Part shown: one piece after another, positions 33,873 through 43,338 of the stretch
How positions within the stretch are numbered: position 1 is the first letter of the stretch
Layout of the letters: the number at the start of each line of letters is the position of its first letter
Origin: Asticcacaulis sp. YBE204
GTDB lineage: Bacteria; Pseudomonadota; Alphaproteobacteria; Caulobacterales; Caulobacteraceae
Length of the DNA: 64,000 nucleotides
Assembly (NCBI RefSeq): GCF_000495855.1
Contig: NZ_AWGF01000004.1
Span: forward strand, 310,001 to 374,000
Reading direction: 5' to 3'
The notes under the pieces: model-generated
Databases searched by the model: none
Told to the model about the DNA's origin: nothing
Seen by the model: the letters and a program-made list of their open reading frames with translations, nothing else
Translations under genes and position numbers: made by a program

Positions 33873-35447
33873 TTACTTGATGACCAACACATTCGGGCAG
33901 AGTTTGCGGGGAGCCATTCGATGGCTGATCAGGATCAACCCCTGACCGGTCGCACTCAGATGCGCCTCAATCGCCGTCACTACAGCGGCTTCGGTTGCCG
34001 GATCGAGCCCCTCGGTCGGTTCATCCAGCACCAGGATGGGCGCGGTCCGCAACAGGGCACGGGCGAGGCTTAATCGCTTGCGCTCGCCGCCCGACAGTGT
34101 GATCCCACCATCGCCGATCCAGGTGTGCAAGCCGTCTTTCATCGCCGCAACACGCGTCTTCAACTGCGCGGCTTCCAATGCCGCCCAGACGCGCGCCGTC
34201 AGGTCGTTGGGCGAGGTATCGGCGATCTCTTCCGCCGTCACCCCCATCAGCAGGTTGTCGCCGACCGTGCTGTTCAGCACCGGCGCGTCTTGCGGGTAAA
34301 GCGCGAACAGGCGTGCGTCGGCGGTGGTCGCGGCCCCCAGATACGGCACGTCGTCGACAGGGCGCAGACCGATCAGGGCTTCGATCAGCCGCGTCTTGCC
34401 GCCGCCGGAGCGTCCGTCGATACGCAGACGCAGGGTGCGATCCAGGGCGATGACCTGCCCGTCATAGACCAGCACCGGATCGGTGTTGGGCAGGGGCGCG
34501 GCTTCCGGTAAATCGCCCAGTTCGGCCACCCGCGTTTCGGCTTCACCGAACAGGGTTTGTTGCGTCATGGCGCGCAGCAGCGGCCCTGTGGACTCAAACG
34601 CCACCGTCGTCACCAGCAGGCTCAGGGCCAGCATCGGCATGGGCGATGCGACGTGTGTCACGACGATCAGGATCAGGGTCGCGGCCATGATCAGCAGGGT
34701 CAGGGCAGCGGGGACGCCTTCGCGTCGGGCCTGCGCCACGCGGGCGGCTTTCAGCGCGGTTTCCTGCGGGCGTAACCCGTCGAGAAAGCGCCCTTTAAGA
34801 TTATAGGCCGCGATATCGGGCAGGAAAGGGAGGGTGTCGAACAGGCCCTGTTTAAGCTGCCCCAGTTCGGCCTGACCCGCGCCGGTTTGCGGGCGGAAAC
34901 GATAGTGGGTCACGGCCACCAAAGCCGTCAGTCCGGCGATGCAGATCACGGCGGCTAGCGGCGACAGAAACAGGTTCAGCAGCACTGCTGCGATCAGCCC
35001 GCCCAGCGCCGAGGCCCAGTTGCTTTGGGCGACCAGCGCGCCTTCTAACTGCCCGACGTCCTGCACCAGCCGCGCCGACGCCTCGCCGCGACTGAGCGAC
35101 AGGGCGAGCTTGGGATCGGCGCGGGTCAGGCGCTCGAACAGCCACGGGCGCAGATCGGCGAGCGCCCGCAAGGCCGCCGCATGGCCGAGATAGCGTTCGA
35201 AATAACGCAGCGCCGTGCGGGCGATGGCTAACGCCCGGATCGCCGTCGACGGCAGCAAATAGTTGAAGGCCTGCATGACCGCGCTGCCCGCCGCCCCGGC
35301 GATGGCGGCTCCGGCCAGGAACCAGCCGGACAGGCCCAGCAGCGTGACGGCGGCGACCGACACGCCCGCCGCGCACAGCGAGGCGACGATCAGGGTGGTA
35401 CGGAACGACGCCTTGACGCCGCCGAAGAAGGTCTTGAACGCGCTCAT
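33873..35447 (-). CDS. cydC: Heterodimeric ABC exporter subunit CydC
   Basis: A 524-residue half-transporter with six membrane helices (about residues 15-290) and a C-terminal ATPase. Walker A is GRSGGGKTRL near residue 350, the signature is LSGGERKRLSLARALL near residue 443 and Walker B is ILVLDEPTEGLD. CydDC exports cysteine and glutathione to the periplasm and is needed to assemble cytochrome bd. The nucleotide-binding domain is shorter than usual between Walker A and the signature. The start overlaps the cydD stop (ATGA). Confidence 0.9.
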   Translation of the reverse strand: MSAFKTFFGGVKASFRTTLIVASLCAAGVSVAAVTLLGLSGWFLAGAAIAGAAGSAVMQAFNYLLPSTAIRALAIARTALRYFERYLGHAAALRALADLRPWLFERLTRADPKLALSLSRGEASARLVQDVGQLEGALVAQSNWASALGGLIAAVLLNLFLSPLAAVICIAGLTALVAVTHYRFRPQTGAGQAELGQLKQGLFDTLPFLPDIAAYNLKGRFLDGLRPQETALKAARVAQARREGVPAALTLLIMAATLILIVVTHVASPMPMLALSLLVTTVAFESTGPLLRAMTQQTLFGEAETRVAELGDLPEAAPLPNTDPVLVYDGQVIALDRTLRLRIDGRSGGGKTRLIEALIGLRPVDDVPYLGAATTADARLFALYPQDAPVLNSTVGDNLLMGVTAEEIADTSPNDLTARVWAALEAAQLKTRVAAMKDGLHTWIGDGGITLSGGERKRLSLARALLRTAPILVLDEPTEGLDPATEAAVVTAIEAHLSATGQGLILISHRMAPRKLCPNVLVIK

Positions 35448-37135
35448 AACCGCACCACCTGAGCGGCGCGCGCCGCCAGTTTTTCCGAGTGGGTGGCGAC
35501 GATCACCGTGCGGCCGGCTATGGCGCTGAACAGAGCCTCGATCAGGGCGTCTTCGGCGGCCTCGTCGAGGTCGGCCGTGGGTTCATCGAGCAGCAATAGG
35601 GGCGCGGGCTTGAGCAGGGCGCGGGCCAGACCGATGCGCCGCCGCTCGCCGCCCGACAGGCCGGAGCCGCGGTCGTTGAACGGCGTATTGCCGCGCGCTG
35701 TGACGAGGTCGTTCAGGCCGCACAGGTCAATGACGGTGGCGACCTCGGCATCGGTGGCGGTCGGATGCGACAGGCGCAGATTGTCGCTCAATGTGCCGGT
35801 GAGGATCGGCGTATGCTGCGACATCCACGCCAGCGACGGCGACAGGTCGTGCGCGGGTGTCAGCCCCTGTCCGCCGACGGTGATCTTGCCGTCGTAACGC
35901 AGACCGGATGCCGGGGAGGCCCCCAACAACAGACGCAGCAGGGTCGATTTACCGGACCCTGACTCCCCCAGCAAGGCTGTGACCGATCCGGCAGGCGCGG
36001 TGAAGCTGACCGGTGCGAAGATGGTATCCTGATCAAACGCGGCGCTGACGGCGTCGAAACCTATCTCTGGCGCGCCGTCTAGCGTCACCGACGTCAGGAC
36101 GGGTGTTTCCAGCGCCGATTCCATCTGCATGATCGCTTCTGTGGCGGCGCGCGCCTGTTGTTCTTCGTGATAGGCGGCGCTGAGGCGGCGCAGCGGCGCA
36201 TAGACTTCCGGGGCTAGGGTAAGCGCGATGAACGCGGACACGAACGGATCGTAGCGGAAATCGAGCGCGACGGGGACGGCGAACGGCAGCAAGCCCAGCA
36301 GCGAAAAGCCGCAATAGACGGCGACCAGCGCCACCGAAATCGCCGCGAAAAACTCCAGCACCGACGAACCGCTGAAGGCCATGCGCAACACGGACAGCGT
36401 ACGTTCCGACACGTCGCGGGCAGCAAAGCGGACCTTTTTGGTCTGGGCCTCGCCCTGTGCGAAGGCGGTGATCAGCGGCAGGTGCTTCAGGCGGTCGGCG
36501 AACAGGGCCGACAGACGCGTCAGGGCATCCAGTTGCCGCCGCGATTCCGCCGCCGTCGCCATGCCGGACAGGGCCATCAGTGTGACAAAGGGACACAGGG
36601 TGAACAGCAGGATCAGAGCGGCGGCGGGCGACACGATGGCGACCATCAGGATGACGATCAGCGGCGTCAGGCTCGACGCGCGTCGCGCTGGTAAAAAGCG
36701 CGCATAATAGCCTTCCAGCGCCTCGCTATGCTCGAAAAAGGGCGTCATGCGGTGCATCTGCGACCCGCTCAGGCCGCGCCCGGACAGGGCTTTTTCGATC
36801 AGAGCAAGGCGCAAGGCCTCGATGATCGTGCGCGCGGCAGATGCTGTAACAAACTGACTAAAATAGGAAATTCCGGCGCGCAGACCGACGCTTATCACGA
36901 TCAGCAACAGACCCAAAACCGGGAGCGCGCCATTGCGCACATCACCCAGCGTCAAAGCCAGTCCGATAGCGAAACCGGCGGCACATAATACCGCAACAAT
37001 TTCCAGGCATAGCACAAGTGTGACTTGTCTTTTGGCCGGTATCGCCCATAGTTTCAGGCGCGCGCCCACGGCCTGACGCAACGCTTTGGCGGCATAGGTG
37101 GCGGTCTCATTCGAGGCAGGGGCAGGGTGCGACAT
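35444..37135 (-). CDS. cydD: Heterodimeric ABC exporter subunit CydD
   Basis: A 563-residue half-transporter with an N-terminal membrane domain and an ATPase domain (Walker A LLGESGSGKSTLLR near residue 393, signature GLSGGERRRIGLARALL, Walker B LLLLDEPTADLD). It pairs with CydC. ATG 37135 is chosen; a GTG at 37162 would add nine residues. The gene is divergent from cydA across a 190-base region, so both halves of the bd oxidase system can share a control region. Confidence 0.92.
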   Translation of the reverse strand: MSHPAPASNETATYAAKALRQAVGARLKLWAIPAKRQVTLVLCLEIVAVLCAAGFAIGLALTLGDVRNGALPVLGLLLIVISVGLRAGISYFSQFVTASAARTIIEALRLALIEKALSGRGLSGSQMHRMTPFFEHSEALEGYYARFLPARRASSLTPLIVILMVAIVSPAAALILLFTLCPFVTLMALSGMATAAESRRQLDALTRLSALFADRLKHLPLITAFAQGEAQTKKVRFAARDVSERTLSVLRMAFSGSSVLEFFAAISVALVAVYCGFSLLGLLPFAVPVALDFRYDPFVSAFIALTLAPEVYAPLRRLSAAYHEEQQARAATEAIMQMESALETPVLTSVTLDGAPEIGFDAVSAAFDQDTIFAPVSFTAPAGSVTALLGESGSGKSTLLRLLLGASPASGLRYDGKITVGGQGLTPAHDLSPSLAWMSQHTPILTGTLSDNLRLSHPTATDAEVATVIDLCGLNDLVTARGNTPFNDRGSGLSGGERRRIGLARALLKPAPLLLLDEPTADLDEAAEDALIEALFSAIAGRTVIVATHSEKLAARAAQVVRL

Positions 37136-37328
37136 TTGGTACGATAGGGTCTCAGTCTTCACAGGCGTATAGAGCGCTCAGCTTCACTTAGCTATTTCGC
37201 AAGTAAGCCGGGATCGGGGGCTTCTAACCGATTTCGGAAACAAGGGGTCTAAAAATCTGAGTGTCCGGGACAGCATGTCGCAGATACTCGCGATCAAAAG
37301 ACCCTATTAACCCGAGGGATATATCTCA

Positions 37329-38915
37329 ATGGATATGAGCACAGTCGACCTGTCGAGGCTGCAATTCGCCTTGACCGCGCTGTACCACTTTCTGTTCGTC
37401 CCGCTGACGCTTGGCCTTTCCTTCATGCTGGTCATCATGGAAAGCGTCTATGTCCTCACGCGGCGCGAAATATGGCGCACCATCACCCGGTTCTGGGGCA
37501 CGCTGTTCGGCATCAATTTCGTGCTGGGCGTGGCCACGGGCCTGACCATGGAATTTCAGTTCGGCACGAACTGGTCCTACTATTCGCACTTCGTCGGCGA
37601 CATCTTCGGCGCGCCCCTGGCCATCGAAGGCCTGATGGCGTTCTTCCTTGAGGCCACTTTCGTCGGCCTGATGTTTTTCGGCTGGGACAAGCTGTCGCGG
37701 CCGGCGCACCTGATGGTCACCTTCCTCGTGGCGCTGGGGACCAACCTGTCGGCGCTGTGGATTCTGATCGCCAACGGCTGGATGCAGAACCCGGTGGGCT
37801 CGGACTTCAACCCGGCCACCATGCGCATGGAAGTCACCGACTTCATGGCCGTGCTGTTCAACCCGGTCGCTCAGGCCAAATTTGTTCACACCGTCTCGGC
37901 GGGCTATGTCTGCGCCGCCGTCTTCGTGCTGGCGGTGTCGGCTATCTATCTGCTCAAAGGCAAGTGGGTCTCCGTCGCCAAGCGCTCGATGGCGGTCGCT
38001 GCGGCCTTCGGCTTAGCGTCTTCGCTGTCGGTCGTGGTGCTGGGTGACGAGTCCGGTTACGCGCTCACCGATAACCAGAAGATGAAGCTGGCGGCGCTGG
38101 AGGCCATGTGGGAAACCGAGCCGGCCCCGGCGGGCCTGACTTTGTTCGGTATCCCGAACCTCAAGACCCAGCATACCGATTTCGAGGTCAAGATTCCTTA
38201 CGTGCTGGGCCTGATCTCGACGCGGTCGCTTGATCGTCCGGTCATCGGCATCCTTGAGCTGGTCGAGACGGCGGAACACCGCATCGTCTCGGGCATCGCC
38301 GCCTATGACGCGGTCGAAAAGCTGAAGGTCAACGAGAACGACCTCGCGGCGCGGGCCCAGTTCGAGGCGCACAAGCGCGACCTTGGCTACGGCTATCTGC
38401 TGAAGCGTTACGTCGCCGATCCGCGCACCGCCGACGCCGCCCTGATCCAGAAGGCCGCGCTCGACACCATCCCCAATGTCCCGGTGATGTTCTGGGTCTT
38501 CCGTTTGATGGCGGGTCTCGGCCTGTTCATGATCGGGGTCTTCGCGCTGGCCTTCCTGCTGGTGACGCTGCGCAAGACCGATAACCGCTGGTTCCTGCGG
38601 CTCTGCGTACTGTCCCTGCCCATGCCGTGGATCGCCATCGAAGCCGGGTGGATACTGGCCGAAATCGGGCGTCAGCCGTGGGCCGTCGAAGGCGTCCTGC
38701 CGACCTTCATGGGGGCGTCGAGCCTGACCAAAGGCCAGATATGGCTGACAATAGCGGGCTTTACGGCGCTCTACGGGACGCTGGCGGTCATCGAGGTCAA
38801 GCTGTTGCTCAAGACGATCAAAACCGGCCCCTATGCGTCGAAATTCGGACGCATGCATGACGCCGAAGAGGCCAGCCCGCTGGAGACCGCTACCCTTTCC
38901 GGTCCGGCGGAATAA
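37329..38915 (+). CDS. cydA: Cytochrome bd ubiquinol oxidase subunit I
   Basis: A 528-residue subunit carrying the three haems. The haem d ligand is His20 in LTALYHFLFVPLTLG; the haem b558 ligands are His187 (in AKFVHTVSAGYV) and a Met in FRLMAGLGLFM near residue 395. The quinol-binding loop contains KIPYVLGLISTRSLDRPVIG and LGYGYLLKRY, so it is the long Q-loop form like E. coli CydA rather than the cyanide-insensitive short form. GWILAEIGRQPWAVEG is the family signature. The oxidase reduces oxygen with high affinity in the inner membrane. Confidence 0.97.
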   Translation: MDMSTVDLSRLQFALTALYHFLFVPLTLGLSFMLVIMESVYVLTRREIWRTITRFWGTLFGINFVLGVATGLTMEFQFGTNWSYYSHFVGDIFGAPLAIEGLMAFFLEATFVGLMFFGWDKLSRPAHLMVTFLVALGTNLSALWILIANGWMQNPVGSDFNPATMRMEVTDFMAVLFNPVAQAKFVHTVSAGYVCAAVFVLAVSAIYLLKGKWVSVAKRSMAVAAAFGLASSLSVVVLGDESGYALTDNQKMKLAALEAMWETEPAPAGLTLFGIPNLKTQHTDFEVKIPYVLGLISTRSLDRPVIGILELVETAEHRIVSGIAAYDAVEKLKVNENDLAARAQFEAHKRDLGYGYLLKRYVADPRTADAALIQKAALDTIPNVPVMFWVFRLMAGLGLFMIGVFALAFLLVTLRKTDNRWFLRLCVLSLPMPWIAIEAGWILAEIGRQPWAVEGVLPTFMGASSLTKGQIWLTIAGFTALYGTLAVIEVKLLLKTIKTGPYASKFGRMHDAEEASPLETATLSGPAE

Positions 38916-38927
38916 GGAGTAAAAACT

Positions 38928-40088
38928 ATGGAACTCCCAATCGACTATATGACGTTACGCGTAATCTGGTGGGGGCTGATCGGCGTCTTGCTGATCGGGT
39001 TCGCCATCATGGACGGCTATGCGCTGGGCACCCTGGCCAGCCTGCCGTTCCTCGCCAAGACCGACGAAGAACGCCGGGCGGTTATCAACACCGTCTCGGC
39101 CACTTGGGAAGGCAATCAGGTGTGGTTCATCCTCGGCGGCGGCGCGATTTTTGCCGCATGGCCCTTCGTCTACGCCGTGTCCTTCTCCGGCTTCTATCTG
39201 GCCATGTTCCTTGTCCTGTCGGCTCTGATTTTGCGCCCCGTCGGTTTCAAATACCGCTCCAAGCGTCCGGGCAAGGCGTGGCGGCGCAACTGGGACTGGG
39301 CGCTGTTCGTCGGCGGCTTCGTTCCGGCGCTGGTCTTCGGCGTGGCGGTCGGTAACGTCCTGCAAGGCGCGCCGTTTAGCCTCGACAGCGACCTGCGCAT
39401 TACCTATCACGACCTCTTCCTCGGCGGTCTGCTTGGCCTGTTCAGTCCCTTCACCGTACTATGTGGCCTGACCTCGGTGGCCATGCTGCTGACGCAGGGC
39501 CTGACCTGGGTGTCGCTGAAGATCGAAAAGAGCGAGGTCCGCGACCGCGCCATCCGCTGGGCGACCTTTGCCGGTATCGGCGTCATCGTCCTCTATGCAC
39601 TGGGGGGCCTGTTCCTCGCGTTTGGTGACTTGGGCTACAAGGTCGTGAACGCGGTGGCCGTCGACGGTCCTTCGAACCCGACGCGTAGCGAAGTGGTGCG
39701 CGAAGCGGGCGCGTGGCTGGCCAATTACGGCAAGTATCCGTGGATGATCGCTGCACCCATGCTTGGGTTTGCCGGTACGGTCCTGACGCTGATCGCCCTG
39801 CGCTTCAAGGCCGATCCGTGGGCCTTCATCGCCTCGTCGCTGGCGGTATTCGGCATCATCAGCAGCGTTGGCCTATCGATGTTCCCGATCATCCTGCCGT
39901 CGTCGATCGATGCGCATTCCAGCCTTCTGGTGTGGAACGCGTCCTCCTCGCATTCGACCCTGTTCACGATGTTGCTGGTGACGGTGGTCTTCCTGCCGCT
40001 CATCGGGCTCTACACGGCGTGGGTCTATAAGGTGCTGTTCGGCCGGATCGAGATCAAGGCGCTGAAGACCAATCCGGACCTCTATTAA
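38928..40088 (+). CDS. cydB: Cytochrome bd ubiquinol oxidase subunit II
   Basis: A 386-residue membrane subunit with nine helices. Conserved stretches include WWGLIGVLLIGFAIMDGYALG near the start, WEGNQVWFILGGGAIFAAWP, GFKYRSKR, and near the C-terminus MFPIILPSS and HSTLFTMLLVTVVFLPL. It starts 12 bases after cydA. CydB has no haem in most species but is needed for assembly and stability of the oxidase. Confidence 0.97.
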   Translation: MELPIDYMTLRVIWWGLIGVLLIGFAIMDGYALGTLASLPFLAKTDEERRAVINTVSATWEGNQVWFILGGGAIFAAWPFVYAVSFSGFYLAMFLVLSALILRPVGFKYRSKRPGKAWRRNWDWALFVGGFVPALVFGVAVGNVLQGAPFSLDSDLRITYHDLFLGGLLGLFSPFTVLCGLTSVAMLLTQGLTWVSLKIEKSEVRDRAIRWATFAGIGVIVLYALGGLFLAFGDLGYKVVNAVAVDGPSNPTRSEVVREAGAWLANYGKYPWMIAAPMLGFAGTVLTLIALRFKADPWAFIASSLAVFGIISSVGLSMFPIILPSSIDAHSSLLVWNASSSHSTLFTMLLVTVVFLPLIGLYTAWVYKVLFGRIEIKALKTNPDLY

Positions 40089-40091
40089 GGT

Positions 40092-40205
40092 TCATGAGGG
40101 AAACCTTGGTTTCCCTCATGGGCACCCTTCCTCAATACGGAGAAAAATTTCTCGGGGCGGCCCGTCGAAATTTTTCACATCTTTCTTGAGCCTGACAATG
40201 TCAGG
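40092..40205 (+). promoter_or_regulatory. Three hairpins between cydB and cydX
   Basis: A perfect 13-bp stem, catgagggaaacc/ggtttccctcatg, lies four bases after cydB (40092-40119). The short gagaaa/tttctc pairing is near 40140, and gcctgac/gtcaggc is at 40189-40205, eight bases before the cydX ribosome site. None has a T run. They may protect or separate the cydAB message and set cydX translation. Confidence 0.55.
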
Positions 40206-40218
40206 CAAGGAGTTGAAA

Positions 40219-40338
40219 ATGTGGTATTTTACGTGGGTTCTGGGCTTAGGCCTTGCGGTGACCTTCGGCATTCTGAACGGCATCTGGTTCGAGTTTCTGA
40301 CCGAAGACGACGCCGACGCGGAAGACCCGTATCAGTAA
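40219..40338 (+). CDS. cydX: Cytochrome bd small subunit CydX
   Basis: A 39-residue membrane peptide, MWYFTWVLGLGLAVTFGILN, then GIWFEFLTEDDADAEDPYQ. It matches CydX (37 residues in E. coli), a single-helix subunit needed for stable, active cytochrome bd. The aromatic N-terminus and the final acidic tail are typical. AAGGAG lies upstream of the ATG. It follows cydB by 130 bases of hairpin-rich sequence. Confidence 0.93.
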   Translation: MWYFTWVLGLGLAVTFGILNGIWFEFLTEDDADAEDPYQ

Positions 40339-40343
40339 AAAAT

Positions 40344-40509
40344 CTTACTCCTCCCTGACTTGTCGGGGAGGGGGACCGCGCCCGAAGGGCGTGGTGGTGG
40401 GGTATCTTGCTTAAGCTGCGCACCGGTACGTAGTTAGCGGCTTCGCCGCCCCCTCCGTCTTTTTGCCCTTGGCAAAAATCCACCTCCCCACTGTGTAGGG
40501 AGGAGGGAG
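40344..40509. repeat. REP-like paired palindrome after cydX
   Basis: The left arm ctccctgacttgtcggggag with ggtggtggggtatcttgc and the right arm cctccccactgtgtagggag belong to the third class. A cgccgccccctcc stretch and tttgcccttggcaaa palindrome lie in the middle. It ends at the stop codon of the convergent CapD-like gene. Confidence 0.75.
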
Positions 40510-41709
40510 TCACACCCCTTCCGGTTGGGGAGCGCGGGCCGGGTGGTCGCGCAGGGTCTTCACGAAACGGAAGACCTGCGCCTTGACGAAGAGGTCCTCG
40601 CCCTGTTCGGCCAGGGTGAACAGTTCGCTCATCGCGGCGGCGGGCAGGTGCAGGTCCATATGCTGGTTGACGACCTTGAAGATGCCGGGCCTTAGCGGCT
40701 CGCGGATTTCGTTGTCGTCCAGCAGAGCCTCTGTGATCTTCTCGCCGTCGCGCAGTCCGGTCAGGACGATCTTGATATCCTTGTCGACCTTGAGGCCGTA
40801 CATCTCGATCATGTTGCGCGCCAGATCGTAGATCTTGATCGGCGAGCCCATCTCAAGGATGTACAGGCTCGATTTTTCCGTGGCGTTGGTGGCGTTGTGC
40901 ATGGCCGCGGTCATGACCAGTTGCACGGCCTCGTAGATCGTCATGAAGAAGCGCTCGACCGCCGCGTCCGTGAGCGTGATCGGCCCGCCGCGCTCGATCT
41001 GCGTGCGGAACAAAGGTACCACCGAACCGGTCGAACCCAGCACATTGCCGAAGCGCACGACGCAGGCCTGATTCAGATGCCCCATCTGCGACGAGATAAG
41101 ATGCTCCGCCAGACGCTTGGTCGCCCCCATCATCGAGGCCGGGGCCACCGCCTTGTCCGACGAAATCAGCACCAGTTGCTTGACATTGGCGGCCTGGGCC
41201 GCGTCGATGACGTACTGCGTGCCCATGACATTGGTCAGGACGCCTTCGGACGGGTTGATCTCGACCATCGGCACGTGCTTGAGCGCCGCCGCGTGGAAGA
41301 TGACGTCGGGCGCCTGATCGACGAAGATGGCTTCGAGGCGGGCCTTGCGCCGGATGGAGCAGAGGATCGGGGTGACCGGCGGGGTGCCGAACTCATAGCG
41401 CAGGGCCTGCTCGACCTCATACAGTGCCAGTTCCGAGTGATCGATCAGGATGACGTGCGCGGCACCCAGTTGCAGGGCCTGACGGGCGATTTCCGAGCCG
41501 ATCGAGCCGCCGCCGCCGGTGATCAGAACGCGCTTCCCGGCGTAAAAACCGCGCAGAGCGTCGTGATCCAGATGGACCTGAGGCCGGTGCAGCAGGGATT
41601 TGTAGGAAATCTGATCATTGGGATCGGCCAGCGACAGCTTGACGTTCTTGCGCCCCAGCAATCCCGACTTGGCCATAAAACGTAAAATACGATAGTTAAA
41701 AATGGCCAT
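40510..41709 (-). CDS. CapD/FlaA1-like nucleotide-sugar dehydratase, short form
   Basis: A 399-residue NAD-dependent short-chain dehydrogenase of the polysaccharide biosynthesis (CapD) family, which forms 4-keto-6-deoxy sugar nucleotides. The cofactor loop is VLITGGGGSIGSEIARQ near residue 61; HAAALKHVPMVE, ISSDKAV near residue 183 and MGATKRLAEHL follow. Full-length CapD-type proteins have four N-terminal membrane helices and an extra Rossmann domain that are absent here, so this is a soluble core enzyme with a 60-residue leader. Its likely product is a UDP-sugar for surface polysaccharide. No sugar-transfer genes lie nearby. Confidence 0.85.
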   Translation of the reverse strand: MAIFNYRILRFMAKSGLLGRKNVKLSLADPNDQISYKSLLHRPQVHLDHDALRGFYAGKRVLITGGGGSIGSEIARQALQLGAAHVILIDHSELALYEVEQALRYEFGTPPVTPILCSIRRKARLEAIFVDQAPDVIFHAAALKHVPMVEINPSEGVLTNVMGTQYVIDAAQAANVKQLVLISSDKAVAPASMMGATKRLAEHLISSQMGHLNQACVVRFGNVLGSTGSVVPLFRTQIERGGPITLTDAAVERFFMTIYEAVQLVMTAAMHNATNATEKSSLYILEMGSPIKIYDLARNMIEMYGLKVDKDIKIVLTGLRDGEKITEALLDDNEIREPLRPGIFKVVNQHMDLHLPAAAMSELFTLAEQGEDLFVKAQVFRFVKTLRDHPARAPQPEGV

Positions 41710-41892
41710 TCAGTTTAAAACCGCCCCTGTACAGGGTCTCAAAAAAAGTCATGCACGCCCCCCGTGCGATCGGACTCTGTTTGTCAGATGTCTGACCTAC
41801 AGTTTACAGCTTTTTGTCAAAAAGAAATAAGGTAATTTCGTGATGCCGGGTTTTCCTGCACAGATTTCGCTCCAGAGTTTTATAAGACCGCG

Positions 41893-42144
41893 ATGACCGT
41901 CGACATACTCTTTTTCGGCAAGATCGCCGACAAAACCGGATCGCGCCGTATGCAAATTGACCTGATGGAGACGGGCGGTCGCTTGTTCGCCTTGCGCGAT
42001 GCGGTACTGGGCGCCCTGTTCGAGGAAGGGGGGCTGGATGCGGCTCTGGTGCAGATGAGTGTAAATCAGGTGCGTGTGACCGGGGATACAACCTTGTCCG
42101 ACGGGGACGAGGTGGCCTTCTTTTCCGCCTTTTCCGGGGGCTGA
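41893..42144 (+). CDS. moaD: Molybdopterin synthase sulfur carrier subunit
   Basis: An 83-residue ubiquitin-like protein, beginning MTVDILFFGKIADKTG and ending FSAFSGG; the C-terminal Gly-Gly is thiocarboxylated to supply sulfur for the dithiolene of molybdopterin. It is the typical size. It begins the moaD-moaE-moaC operon; moaE starts two bases after its stop. moaA and moaB are not in the window. Confidence 0.93.
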   Translation: MTVDILFFGKIADKTGSRRMQIDLMETGGRLFALRDAVLGALFEEGGLDAALVQMSVNQVRVTGDTTLSDGDEVAFFSAFSGG

Positions 42145-42146
42145 GC

Positions 42147-42608
42147 ATGGCCCGGATCGAAACCCTGCTGTTGCCGGAGACGCTGGATGGTCAGGCGCTT
42201 TACGCGCGGTTCGTCGAGGCCAATCGCCTGTGCGGGGCGCTGGTCAGCTTTTCCGGGCGGGTGCGTGACAGAAGCGCTTCGGGAACCGTGTCGCACCTCT
42301 ATCTCGACTGGTATCCCGGTATGACGGAACGGAGTCTCGCCGACATCGCCGCTGCGGCGGCCAATCGTTTCGAGGTGGAGGCCCTGCTGGTGGCGCATCG
42401 CTGCGGCGAGGTGCGGGCGGGCGAGGAGATCGTGTTTGTCGCGGCGGCCTCGGCGCATCGGCGGGCGGCGTTCGAAGCGGCTGATTATCTGATGGATCGT
42501 TTGAAGTCCGAGGCCGCGCTGTGGAAGCGCGAAGTGGGGAAAGGTTTCGACGACTGGATCGAGCCGACCGCAAAGGACAGTGCTGATTTGAAAAGGTGGA
42601 ACCCGTGA
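42147..42608 (+). CDS. moaE: Molybdopterin synthase catalytic subunit
   Basis: A 153-residue MoaE. With MoaD it converts cyclic pyranopterin monophosphate to molybdopterin. Signatures are CGALVSFSGRVRD near residue 29, LVAHRCGEVRAGEEIVFVAA and the C-terminal KSEAALWKREVG, which carries the conserved lysines. It overlaps the moaC start (GTGA). Confidence 0.94.
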   Translation: MARIETLLLPETLDGQALYARFVEANRLCGALVSFSGRVRDRSASGTVSHLYLDWYPGMTERSLADIAAAAANRFEVEALLVAHRCGEVRAGEEIVFVAAASAHRRAAFEAADYLMDRLKSEAALWKREVGKGFDDWIEPTAKDSADLKRWNP

Positions 42609-43078
42609 CGGAAAAATCGCTCTCGCACGTCGGTCACGACGGCCGCGCCCATATGGTCGATGTCGGCGACAAGGCCGTGACGCAGCGCGTGGCGAAGGCC
42701 GTCGGACGACTGGTCTGCTTGCCTGAGACGCTGGCCATCGTCCGGGACGGCAAGGCCCCCAAGGGCGCGGTGGTGGCGACCGCGGAAATCGCCGGTATCA
42801 TGGCGGCGAAGAAGACGGCAGAACTCATTCCGTTGTGCCATCCTTTGAGCCTGTCGAAGGTGTCTTTGACGATCGAGGCGGACGAGGCTCTACCGGGTTT
42901 CAATATCGTCGCCGAGGTAAAGACGACGGGCCAGACGGGGGTTGAGATGGAAGCCCTGACGGCGGTGTCGGTGGCGGGATTGACGCTCTATGACATGCTC
43001 AAGGCCGTCGATAAAACCATGCGGATCGAGGGGGTCGAGGTCATCGCCAAGCGGGGTGGGAAGGCCGATTTCGGCTAA
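42605..43078 (+). CDS. moaC: Cyclic pyranopterin monophosphate synthase accessory protein
   Basis: A 157-residue MoaC, which with MoaA builds cyclic pyranopterin monophosphate from GTP. Family features are MVDVGDKAVTQR, LIPLCHPLSLSKV near residue 76, and the long GQTGVEMEALTAVSVAG segment near residue 110. GTG 42605 is preferred because AAGGTGG lies six bases upstream and it overlaps the moaE stop; GTG 42596 is possible. Confidence 0.94.
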   Translation: MTEKSLSHVGHDGRAHMVDVGDKAVTQRVAKAVGRLVCLPETLAIVRDGKAPKGAVVATAEIAGIMAAKKTAELIPLCHPLSLSKVSLTIEADEALPGFNIVAEVKTTGQTGVEMEALTAVSVAGLTLYDMLKAVDKTMRIEGVEVIAKRGGKADFG

Positions 43079-43338
43079 GCTGCCTTGCAGCATTTCTCTT
43101 TTGAAAAGAGAGGGCCGCGGTACGCTTGGGGTGAGGATTGTACAACGCGGCCCATTTTTACAGTTTACTAAGCCTCAAGCCGGAATGCGAAAACCGGCGG
43201 AGGCGGGAGCTACGCAACGGTCGGGCCAACGACGCTGCGGAGGAGACGGAAGGAACGCACCGTCAAAATACAACCTAAGCGTAATTCGTGAATCCGGAGT
43301 TAATGGGATCATCCTGAGTTGATTTTTGTGTCGATTTT
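43079..43338. other. Intergenic region after moaC
   Basis: No gene is supported here. A small palindrome ctcttttgaaaagag lies at 43098-43112. The rest shows no clear promoter for a plus-strand gene, which fits convergent transcription between moaC and the receptor gene. Confidence 0.4.

Noticed and set aside
37163-37328. FNR/FixK-type site in the cydD-cydA divergent gap
   Set aside because: Only an ATCAA half-site is visible; no full TTGAT-N4-ATCAA match.
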